This document shows, piece by piece, positions 1 to 5,523 of a stretch of DNA of 6,228 nt. The stretch is from Hyphomicrobiales bacterium. GTDB lineage: Bacteria > Pseudomonadota > Alphaproteobacteria > Rhizobiales > JAJFHR01. The translations under genes were made by a program, and so were the position numbers. Location of the stretch: assembly GCA_021775515.1 (NCBI GenBank), contig JAJFHR010000051.1:1-6228 (forward strand), read 5' to 3'. Positions within the stretch are counted from its first letter, which is position 1. Every line of letters begins with the position of its first letter. The notes under the pieces were generated by a model that was not told where the DNA came from, searched no databases, and saw only the letters and a list, made by a program, of their open reading frames with translations.

Positions 1-522
1 AGTGAAGCCCACGTATCACAGATTGTGGCACAACAGCTTTCCGCCGGCACAGACATCTCTCCAGAAGATCAAAAAACCGTCGCCAGGCTGGCAAACGGTA
101 GTGTCCGCCGGGCTTTGCAACTAGCCAAAGGCGGTGGCCTCAAGGTTCACGAGCACATGATTGGATTGCTTGAAAGCCTGCCCAGGCTCAATGGGGCAAA
201 AGCTCATGAAGTCGCTGACTGGCTAAGCGGGCGTGACCGTCAGGATGAATTCCGGTTTTTCAAACAGTTATTAAGTGAATGGCTCAATATGTTCGTCCGG
301 TTTAATGCCACAGGTGAGGGGGCAGCCCTGCCCGAGCGCGAACAACTCCTGTGCCAACGCCTCAGCACTAGCATTGATCTTGAACCTTGGCTCGAGGTGT
401 GGGAAAAGACCCTGCAGTCATTTGAACAGGCTGAAACTTTAAATCTAGATAAGCGTCAGATGTTATTGACCGTGTTTTACCAACTTGAGACTGCAGCCAA
501 ACAGTCAGTACAATCTCAGTAG
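1..522 (+). CDS. holB: DNA polymerase III delta' subunit, C-terminal part (5' truncated)
   Basis: This is the 3' end of holB, open from the first base in frame 1; 173 codons precede a TAG stop. HolB is the delta' subunit of the clamp loader, which opens and loads the beta sliding clamp on primed DNA together with delta and DnaX. The N-terminal AAA+ ATPase-like domain lies outside the window. What remains is the lid region, with the family-typical stretch LANGSVRRALQLAKGGG (about residues 35-51 of the fragment), followed by the all-helical C-terminal collar domain that ends LNLDKRQMLLTVFYQLE. The identification rests on these two stretches and on the neighbour metG; tmk would be expected just upstream. 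The gene ends 64 bases before metG, on the same strand, so readthrough into metG is likely in addition to a promoter near its end. Another AAA+ clamp-loader homologue is less likely given the neighbourhood. Confidence 0.85.
   Translation, partial: SEAHVSQIVAQQLSAGTDISPEDQKTVARLANGSVRRALQLAKGGGLKVHEHMIGLLESLPRLNGAKAHEVADWLSGRDRQDEFRFFKQLLSEWLNMFVRFNATGEGAALPEREQLLCQRLSTSIDLEPWLEVWEKTLQSFEQAETLNLDKRQMLLTVFYQLETAAKQSVQSQ
485..514 (+). promoter_or_regulatory. Candidate sigma70 promoter for metG inside the end of holB
   Basis: TTGAGA (485-490) and TACAAT (509-514) each match the sigma70 consensus at five of six positions and are separated by 18 bases. Transcription would begin near 521, at the holB stop codon, giving metG a leader of about 65 bases that contains the hairpin described below. 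The position, immediately upstream of a gene that begins a tightly overlapping operon, supports a real promoter. It remains a pattern match only, and holB codons constrain the same bases. Confidence 0.45.
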
Positions 523-551
523 ATACCCAATGCGCCCAAGTAAACTCAATT

Positions 552-576
552 CTGATCCAGCCATCACAAGGATCAG
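552..576 (+). promoter_or_regulatory. Leader hairpin overlapping the metG ribosome binding site
   Basis: CTGATCC (552-558) and GGATCAG (570-576) are perfect inverted repeats around an 11-base loop. Two further G-U pairs (551/577 and 550/578) would extend the stem in RNA. The metG Shine-Dalgarno sequence AGGGA (575-579, seven bases before the ATG at 587) lies in the descending arm and its extension, so folding would hide most of it. No run of T follows, so this is not an intrinsic terminator. A role in limiting metG translation is inference. Confidence 0.4.
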
Positions 577-586
577 GGATTAAAAA

Positions 587-2152
587 ATGTCGTCGAAACC
601 AAAATTTTATATTACCACTGCGATTTCCTATCCCAATGGACCGCCGCATATTGGCCATGCCTATGAGGCCCTGGCAACGGACGCCATTGCTCGCTTTAAG
701 CGGCTGGATGGATATGATGTATTTTTTCTGACCGGCGTTGATGAGCATGGTCTTAAAATGCAAAAAACCGCGCAGGAGCAAAACATCTCGCCAAAACAAT
801 TGAGCGACCAAAACACTGCGATGTTTCAAAACATGGTACGCGACTTAAATTGTTCGAATGATGATTTCATCCGCACAACGGAAAAACGCCATCATATATC
901 CTGCATAGAAGTGTGGAACCGTATGGAGGCGAATGGCGATATTTACCTGGATACATATGCCGGGTGGTATTCGGTGCGCGATGAAGCTTTTTATGCTGAG
1001 GAAGAAACCAGTGTAAATGGCGATGGCGTGCGGCTTGGCCCCAATGGCACACCGGTGGAATGGACAGAAGAGCAAACCTATTTTTTCAGATTGTCGGCTT
1101 ACCAGGAAAAACTGTTGGCGCATTACGAGACCTATCCGGAGTTTATTTTGCCGCCGCAACGGCGCAATGAAGTGGTTAGTTTTGTTAAAGGCGGCCTTAT
1201 TGATCTTTCCATTTCACGGACGACGTTTGATTGGGGCATCCCGGTTCCCAATGCAAAAGATCATATCATGTACGTCTGGGTTGATGCCTTGACCAACTAC
1301 ATCACCGCGGTAGATTTTCCCGATGAGGCGTCCGACAAGTTCAAAACCTATTGGCCCGCCGATGTCCACATCGTCGGCAAGGATATCTTGCGCTTTCACG
1401 CCGTCTACTGGCCGGCCTTCTTGATGTCGGCGGGAATTGAATTGCCCAAGCGCGTTTTTGCCCATGGTTTTTTGTTTAACCGCGGTGAAAAAATGTCCAA
1501 ATCGATCGGTAACGTAATTGATCCAATCACCATGGCCGAACATTATGGTGTTGACCAGATGCGCTATTTTTTCCTGCGCGAAGTGTCATTCGGACAGGAT
1601 GGCAATTACAGCCATGAGGCCATCGTCAAGCGCATAAACGCAGATCTTGCCAACGACCTTGGTAATCTCGCGCAACGGTCTTTATCCATGATCGCCAAAA
1701 ACTGTGACGGTAAAATTCCAATTCCCGGCAGTCTTCTGGCCGAAGATCAAAAAATACTGGCGCGCGCAGACAGTTTATTGGTGCAAGCGCGTTCTCATAT
1801 GGACAAACAGGCGGTGCACAGTGTGCTTGGCGATGTCTGGGCAGTTGTCGCCGACGCCAATCGTTATTTTGCCTCGCAGGAACCCTGGGCACTGCGCAAA
1901 ACCGATCCCGGTCGCATGGCCACTGTTTTATATGTGACCGCCGACGTCATTCGCCAGATTGCCATTCTTGCCCAGCCCTTTATGCCTGGTTCGGCCGCCT
2001 TGATACTGGAACAGCTTGGTGTAGATGAAGAAGGTCGAGACTTTGCCAGTTTAGGTGAGGGCGATCGTTTGACACCTGGGCAGGAAATTGTTGGCCCGCG
2101 TCCGGTTTTTCCGCGTTACGTTGATAGCGACAACGAGGAAACCAGTGCATGA
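587..2152 (+). CDS. metG: Methionine--tRNA ligase (MetRS)
   Basis: This enzyme charges tRNA-Met and initiator tRNA with methionine using ATP, in the cytoplasm, and is essential for translation. It has 521 residues. The class I Rossmann fold shows the signature HIGH at residues 21-24 (context PPHIGHAYEA) and KMSKS at 302-306 (context GEKMSKSIGNVIDP). Between them lies the connective peptide (about 120-165), which has no paired CxxC motifs, so this is a form without the zinc knuckle. The C-terminal half, from about 340, is the helical anticodon-binding domain. The protein ends soon after it, so the EMAP/Trbp111-like dimerisation domain found in E. coli MetRS is absent; I recall such short forms as usual in Alphaproteobacteria. 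The ATG at 587 is chosen because AGGGA sits seven bases upstream and the protein begins in the normal place, about 20 residues before HIGH. The stop codon overlaps the tatD start (ATGA). Promoter and leader hairpin are listed separately. Confidence 0.97.
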   Translation: MSSKPKFYITTAISYPNGPPHIGHAYEALATDAIARFKRLDGYDVFFLTGVDEHGLKMQKTAQEQNISPKQLSDQNTAMFQNMVRDLNCSNDDFIRTTEKRHHISCIEVWNRMEANGDIYLDTYAGWYSVRDEAFYAEEETSVNGDGVRLGPNGTPVEWTEEQTYFFRLSAYQEKLLAHYETYPEFILPPQRRNEVVSFVKGGLIDLSISRTTFDWGIPVPNAKDHIMYVWVDALTNYITAVDFPDEASDKFKTYWPADVHIVGKDILRFHAVYWPAFLMSAGIELPKRVFAHGFLFNRGEKMSKSIGNVIDPITMAEHYGVDQMRYFFLREVSFGQDGNYSHEAIVKRINADLANDLGNLAQRSLSMIAKNCDGKIPIPGSLLAEDQKILARADSLLVQARSHMDKQAVHSVLGDVWAVVADANRYFASQEPWALRKTDPGRMATVLYVTADVIRQIAILAQPFMPGSAALILEQLGVDEEGRDFASLGEGDRLTPGQEIVGPRPVFPRYVDSDNEETSA

Positions 2153-2964
2153 AGACTTTTATAGTTGATAGTCATTGTCATTTAGATTTCAAAGTGTTGC
2201 AAGAAAATATTGACGATGTGCTCAAGCGCGCAGAATTAGCTGACGTGGATTTGATGGTGACGATTTCGACTAAAGTCCGCGAGTTTGATAAAATCCGCGT
2301 CCTGGCAGAATCTCATGATAATATTTTTTGCACGATCGGCACTCATCCGCACAATGCCGATGAAGAAATTGATGTGACACTCGATGAAATTGTCGAAATC
2401 TCCAAACATCCCAAAGTCGTCGGCATTGGTGAAGCCGGACTTGATTATCACTACGACAACAGTTCGCCCAAGGCGCAGGCAAGGGGATTTAGAACCCATA
2501 TCGCGGCTGCGCGGCAAACCGGCTTGCCGTTGATAATTCATGCCCGAAGTGCTGATCAGGATACAGCCGATATTCTAACAGAAGAAACCGGGAAGGGTGC
2601 CTTCCCTTTTGTTTTACACTGTTTTACGGCAGGGCAAATGCTCGCTGAAACCGGACTTCAACTTGGCGGGTATATTTCATTTTCAGGTGTGGTGACGTTT
2701 AAAGCCGCGGACGAACTGCGTGAAATTGCCAGGGATGTGCCCCATGATCGAATATTGATCGAGACCGACGCGCCATATCTTGCGCCGGTCCCCATGCGCG
2801 GCAGGCCCAATGAACCTTCTTATGTTCGCTATACGGCCGAAGCTCTAGCCGAGCTTCGCAATACCAGCCTGGAAAAATTTGCTCATGAGACCACGGATAA
2901 TTTTTTTAGACTTTTTTCCAAAGTTCCCAAACCTCAAGCTTATTTCGGGAACCTTCCCGCATGA
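2149..2964 (+). CDS. tatD: TatD-family metal-dependent hydrolase (YcfH-like)
   Basis: This is a 271-residue TIM-barrel metal-dependent hydrolase of the TatD/YcfH family, which includes DNases with 3'-5' exonuclease activity linked to DNA repair; the exact substrate of this copy is not known. Metal-binding residues are visible in order: H9 and H11 in DSHCHLD, E95 in GIGEAGLDYHY, H131 in IIHAR, H157 in LHCF and D207 in IETDAPYLAP. The family stretches GTHPH (64-68) and RGRPNEPSYV (217-226) are also present, so the active site looks complete. Length matches the family (about 260-270). The ATG overlaps the metG stop in an ATGA, with GAGGAA (2135-2140) eight bases upstream. In E. coli the paralogue ycfH follows holB directly, so this is probably the YcfH orthologue rather than the tat-operon TatD. 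A terminator-like hairpin lies inside the gene at 2590-2615. Confidence 0.93.
   Translation: MKTFIVDSHCHLDFKVLQENIDDVLKRAELADVDLMVTISTKVREFDKIRVLAESHDNIFCTIGTHPHNADEEIDVTLDEIVEISKHPKVVGIGEAGLDYHYDNSSPKAQARGFRTHIAAARQTGLPLIIHARSADQDTADILTEETGKGAFPFVLHCFTAGQMLAETGLQLGGYISFSGVVTFKAADELREIARDVPHDRILIETDAPYLAPVPMRGRPNEPSYVRYTAEALAELRNTSLEKFAHETTDNFFRLFSKVPKPQAYFGNLPA
2590..2615 (+). terminator. Terminator-like hairpin plus T-run inside tatD
   Basis: GGGAAGG (2590-2596) and CCTTCCC (2600-2606) form a perfect seven-base-pair GC-rich stem with a three-base loop, followed at once by TTTTGTTTT (2607-2615). This is the form of an intrinsic terminator, yet it lies in the coding sequence around residues 148-156, where the family normally reads GAFPFVLHCF. 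Translating ribosomes would normally prevent it folding, so it could act only on poorly translated transcripts. It may equally be a by-product of the protein sequence. Confidence 0.3.
2946..2959 (+). promoter_or_regulatory. Hairpin enclosing the ribosome binding site of the MBL gene
   Basis: CGGGA (2946-2950) and TCCCG (2955-2959) pair perfectly around the loop ACCT and end one base before the ATG at 2961. The only Shine-Dalgarno-like bases for the MBL gene, GGGA (2947-2950), are inside the ascending arm. A ribosome finishing tatD at 2962-2964 would open the structure, which would make translation of the MBL gene depend on tatD translation. That mechanism is inference from position; the inverted repeat is seen directly. 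Confidence 0.35.
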
Positions 2965-3761
2965 CCATAAAAATCACCATTCTGGGCTGTGGATCTTCCG
3001 GCGGCGTTCCCCGAATTGGCGGTGATTGGGGGGCTTGCGATCCGGCCAATCCCAAAAACAGGCGCCGGCGGTGTTCCTTGCTGGTCGAACGCTTTGATGT
3101 TCAAGACCGGGTCACACGCGTTTTGGTCGATACATCACCGGATTTACATCAACAGCTGACCGGTGTTGGAATTAGCTGGCTGGACGGGATTTTATACACC
3201 CATGAGCACGCCGATCATGTTCACGGTATTGACGAATTGCGGGTCATCGCAATCAACGGCAAGCAACGTGTAAATGCCTATTTTACCGATGCCACACGCT
3301 CAGCGATAGAAAGACGCTTTGGTTACTGTTTTAAATCGCCACCAGGAAGCGAATATCCGCCGGTACTCAATCCGCATCGCATAATCCCGGGTGAACCTGT
3401 TGTTGTTGACGGTCCTGGCGGCGCCGTCACGCTAATTCCGTTCGATCAGTTGCACGGGAATATTATCTCGCTGGGTTTTAGAATTGAAAATCTGGCTTAT
3501 TCGAGCGATCTTCATGATCTGCCGGAAATATCCTTGTCCTTGTTGCAGGATCTTGATGTCTGGCTGGTTGATGCCTTGAGATACCGGCCACATCCCAGTC
3601 ATTTCAATGTTGACGATGCATTGTCATGGATTGAACGCATGAAGCCAAAACAGGCGGTGTTAACAAACATGCATGTTGATCTCGACTATCAGACATTAAG
3701 CGGACAACTGCCAGACAACGTCGAGCCAGCCTATGACGGCATGGAGTTCACTCAGAACTAA
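2961..3761 (+). CDS. MBL-fold metallohydrolase, PhnP-like
   Basis: This is a 266-residue metallo-beta-lactamase-fold hydrolase, probably cytoplasmic. The dimetal site is complete: HEHADH at 81-86 in the context YTHEHADHVHGIDELR, then H165 (DQLHGN), D183 (YSSDLHD) and H238 (TNMHVD). The N-terminus GCGSSGGVPRIGG and the end AYDGMEF match the pattern of E. coli PhnP, a cyclic phosphodiesterase, which starts with a similar Gly-rich loop and ends in GFDGMEI. Cysteines at 10, 26 and 38 may relate to the extra zinc site known in PhnP. No phosphonate (phn) genes are visible, and the position behind metG-tatD is typical of an alphaproteobacterial orthologue of unknown substrate, so a phosphodiesterase role is only suggested. 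The start codon overlaps the tatD stop (ATGA). It is the last gene of the plus-strand operon and converges with the PhzF-family gene across 117 bases. Confidence 0.9.
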   Translation: MTIKITILGCGSSGGVPRIGGDWGACDPANPKNRRRRCSLLVERFDVQDRVTRVLVDTSPDLHQQLTGVGISWLDGILYTHEHADHVHGIDELRVIAINGKQRVNAYFTDATRSAIERRFGYCFKSPPGSEYPPVLNPHRIIPGEPVVVDGPGGAVTLIPFDQLHGNIISLGFRIENLAYSSDLHDLPEISLSLLQDLDVWLVDALRYRPHPSHFNVDDALSWIERMKPKQAVLTNMHVDLDYQTLSGQLPDNVEPAYDGMEFTQN

Positions 3762-3790
3762 ACCGGCGGGTTTATAACGCCTGTAACAAC

Positions 3791-3830
3791 GATATTATGA
3801 AGAATAAAATTTTCCATAATATATATTATG
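3791..3830. repeat. Triple half-site: 16-bp AT-rich palindrome plus a third arm
   Basis: The octamer ATATTATG occurs at 3792-3799 and 3823-3830, with its reverse complement CATAATAT at 3815-3822. The last two abut as a perfect 16-bp palindrome (3815-3830). The first two can instead form a hairpin, extended by GAA (3802-3804) with TTC (3812-3814). The repeat lies between convergent genes just after the MBL stop. No long T-run follows, so it is a weak terminator candidate. It could be a protein-binding site or an integration scar. Confidence 0.6.
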
Positions 3831-3868
3831 CGAATAAATAATGCATCGTTTGCAGCAAACTTTATTCG
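3831..3868. repeat. Nested inverted repeat before the 3' end of the PhzF-family gene
   Basis: CGAATAAA (3831-3838) is perfectly inverted by TTTATTCG (3861-3868). Inside, GTTTG (3848-3852) and CAAAC (3856-3860) form a second stem with the loop CAG. The inner stem lies directly next to the outer arm on one side and has a nine-base bulge on the other. It directly abuts the 16-bp palindrome and ends ten bases beyond the stop of the PhzF-family gene. It may serve as a transcript end for that gene or, reading the other way, for the operon; the stems are AT-rich and weak. Confidence 0.5.
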
Positions 3869-3878
3869 ACGAAACTCT

Positions 3879-4724
3879 TTACAAGGTCAAAGACCCCTCA
3901 ATCAGGATATGGGTGTGTCCGCCGATCAACACTCGCCCTTCTATCTCCAAATCAGGCCTAATAAACACCCGTCCTAGACGGCCAATAGTTGTGCCTTGCG
4001 AAATTATCAAATCTTCATTTAGGCGACCGTCATTTAACATCCATCGGGCAATCGCGGAATTCAAAGACCCTGTGATCGGATCCTCGCTCATGCCGCTTGA
4101 CGGTGCCAAATGGCGGACTTCATAGTGGCAGTCACAACCTTCGCCATACCGGCCAATCAAACCGATTGACTTAAACTTGGGCCAACGAACCAAGGCTGAA
4201 TCGACAGATAAAACTTCGTGAGCACTGTTTAGTTCGAGCACCTGCCACACTGGGCCATTTTCCAGCCTGGCACTTCGAACCACAAGCTCCGGAGCGATTT
4301 GCAATGCCGTAAGAATAGATTGCAGGTTTTCAGCCGGAAGCGTTTCAATCTGTGTAGGTGGAGCGACAAACGCCGGCACTTCTGCCGTAATATCTATGTC
4401 AACAATGCCGATACCGCATTCCTGCCTGACGACGCCGTTCTGTTTGGGTATGCCACCGGCGTGAAGCCAGGCTGCACATGAGCCCAATGTCGGGTGTCCG
4501 GCAAACAGCATTTCGCGAACCGTCGTAAAAATTCGGACTTTATAATCGGCGTTAGAATCAGACGGCGGAAACAGAAATGTCGTCTCCGCCAGGTTTGTCC
4601 ACGCGGCAAACGCCTGCATTTGCTCATCAGACAAGCCGTGGCCGTCAAGCACAACCGCAAGGGCGTTACCCCTCGACGGCACTGACGTAAAAACGTCGCA
4701 TTGAATGAACTTTCTGACCCGCAT
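3879..4724 (-). CDS. PhzF-family isomerase/epimerase
   Basis: This is a 281-residue member of the PhzF superfamily, a diaminopimelate-epimerase-like two-domain fold. PhzF itself isomerises dihydro-hydroxyanthranilate in phenazine synthesis, but most members, such as E. coli YddE, have unknown substrates. Visible signatures are the N-terminal QCDVFTSVPSRGNALAVV, the catalytic glutamate E47 in NLAETTF, FAGHPTLGSCAAW (75-85) and the C-terminal-domain motif EDPITGSLNSAIARWM (214-229), followed by QGTTIGRLGRVFI. Length is normal and no key residue is missing. The ATG at 4724 is preferred over a TTG two codons upstream (4730), because GGAAG lies eight bases before the ATG but only two before the TTG. 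No other phenazine genes are present, so phenazine synthesis should not be inferred. It lies 46 bases downstream of the LysE-family gene on the same strand and is probably co-transcribed with it. Confidence 0.92.
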   Translation of the reverse strand: MRVRKFIQCDVFTSVPSRGNALAVVLDGHGLSDEQMQAFAAWTNLAETTFLFPPSDSNADYKVRIFTTVREMLFAGHPTLGSCAAWLHAGGIPKQNGVVRQECGIGIVDIDITAEVPAFVAPPTQIETLPAENLQSILTALQIAPELVVRSARLENGPVWQVLELNSAHEVLSVDSALVRWPKFKSIGLIGRYGEGCDCHYEVRHLAPSSGMSEDPITGSLNSAIARWMLNDGRLNEDLIISQGTTIGRLGRVFIRPDLEIEGRVLIGGHTHILIEGSLTL

Positions 4725-4770
4725 TGCCAAAGCTTCCGCATATCAAACGGTCACTACCTTGCCATATTGC

Positions 4771-5403
4771 CTAAGGCCCGGTAGCAGAACGCGTTGCAGC
4801 GGTAATCAGTCCAGCGCCAATGAGGAAACCTCCCCCGACTTTATTCAGCCGCTTCAGCATAGTTGGCCTGGCAAACAAGACGCGCATTTTCCCCACCAGC
4901 ACTGCCCAGAGAATAATATTGAGCCCGGCCAGGCTTAGAAATGTTAATTCCAATATGGCGAATTGGAAAAACAGCGGTTGTGATATGTCAACAAATTGCG
5001 GCACAAAGGCGATGAAAAAGACGATACTCTTTGGATTAAGCGCTGTAACAAAATAAGAATTCCAGAACATTCCCCACATGTCTTTGGGCGATGTCGCTGT
5101 ATTCATGCCGGTTAACTGCGCTGTGCTGCGCCACAGTTTTAAACCGAGCCAAACAAGATAGGCTGCTCCCAAGATTTTCAACAGGGAAAATAGCGTCGCA
5201 GAGGTCATCAACAACGCCCCTGCTCCCGCCAGCGAAATGGTCATGGCGGTAAAATCACCCAAGACGATCCCCGGCACCGTCGCCCAGCCGGTTTTGGGAC
5301 CTTTCCCGACCACATAGCTGACTGCCAGTATGACTGTCGGCCCTGGAATTGCCAGTAACACCGTGCTTGCAACGGCAAAGGCAATCCATACTTCAATCGC
5401 CAT
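4771..5403 (-). CDS. LysE/RhtB-family amino-acid or metabolite exporter
   Basis: This is a 210-residue inner-membrane protein of the LysE/RhtB translocator family, which exports amino acids or related metabolites using the proton gradient. About six hydrophobic segments are visible (roughly 5-30, 40-66, 70-91, 117-138, 143-171 and 188-204). The family signatures PGPTVILAVSY (20-30), LGAAYLVWLGLKLWR (78-92) and TALNPKSIVFFIAFVPQF (120-137) are all present. The ATG at 5403 is chosen over the TTG immediately before it because AAGGA (5412-5416, read on the minus strand) is eight bases upstream of the ATG. The substrate cannot be read from sequence. It is the first gene of a probable two-gene unit with the PhzF-family gene, which hints that the exporter may handle a substrate or product of that enzyme; this is inference. 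It is transcribed divergently from mazG. No LysR-type regulator, often found beside such exporters, is present in the window. Confidence 0.93.
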   Translation of the reverse strand: MAIEVWIAFAVASTVLLAIPGPTVILAVSYVVGKGPKTGWATVPGIVLGDFTAMTISLAGAGALLMTSATLFSLLKILGAAYLVWLGLKLWRSTAQLTGMNTATSPKDMWGMFWNSYFVTALNPKSIVFFIAFVPQFVDISQPLFFQFAILELTFLSLAGLNIILWAVLVGKMRVLFARPTMLKRLNKVGGGFLIGAGLITAATRSATGP

Positions 5404-5420
5404 CAAATCTATCCTTCATT

Positions 5421-5523
5421 TCAATTGAGAAACTGATTAAAACCATAGTTCACAGCGCCGGGCAATAAGTTTCCTGTCGTAATTTCTGCTGCAGCGCCAT
5501 AAATTGCCAAGAAAGCCCAACCG
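5421..5523 (-). pseudogene. Possible gene relic: RHS/haemagglutinin-like C-terminal tail
   Basis: On the minus strand, the gap between lysE and mazG carries an open frame ending in TGA (5421-5423). Its last codons spell IYGAAAEITTGNLLPGAVNY, then GFNQFLN. From memory, RHS-repeat and haemagglutinin-type proteins often end in a tail of the form G-x-A-S-E-L/I-T-G-G-x-F-A-N-G-A-(x4)-F-(x2)-L-F-N, and the spacing here agrees closely. The frame continues upstream only as antisense to mazG, so any gene would be a truncated 3' remnant of about 33 codons. The lysE Shine-Dalgarno sequence begins four bases after the stop. A chance resemblance is quite possible; no search was run. Confidence 0.2.
5436..5465 (-). 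promoter_or_regulatory. Candidate promoter for the lysE-phzF unit
   Basis: Read on the minus strand, TTGCCC (5465-5460) and TTTAAT (5441-5436) match sigma70 boxes at four and five of six positions, with an 18-base spacer. Transcription would start about 26 bases before the lysE ATG, leaving room for the AAGGA site. The match is moderate and unsupported by other evidence. A direct repeat of CAGCGCC (5453-5459 and 5492-5498) lies in and beside it and could be an operator or chance. I see no convincing promoter for mazG in the remainder of this gap. Confidence 0.3.

Noticed and set aside
3765..3781. GGCG/CGCC stem after the MBL stop codon as a terminator
   Set aside because: Only four base pairs with a nine-base loop and no following T-run.
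3797..3841. 14-codon ORF (MKNKIFHNIYYANK) in the convergent gap
   Set aside because: It has no ribosome binding site, is very short, and its codons are simply the AT-rich inverted repeats read in one frame.
3841..4125. 94-codon plus-strand frame
   Set aside because: It is almost entirely antisense to the well-supported PhzF-family gene, with no recognisable motif and no ribosome binding site.
3879..4724. Phenazine biosynthesis cluster
   Set aside because: Only a PhzF-superfamily protein is present; no phzA/B/D/E/G homologues are in the window, and most family members are not phenazine enzymes.
4725..4730. TTG start at 4730 for the PhzF-family gene
   Set aside because: GGAAG is only two bases upstream of this TTG but eight bases from the ATG at 4724, and family members begin at about the ATG position.
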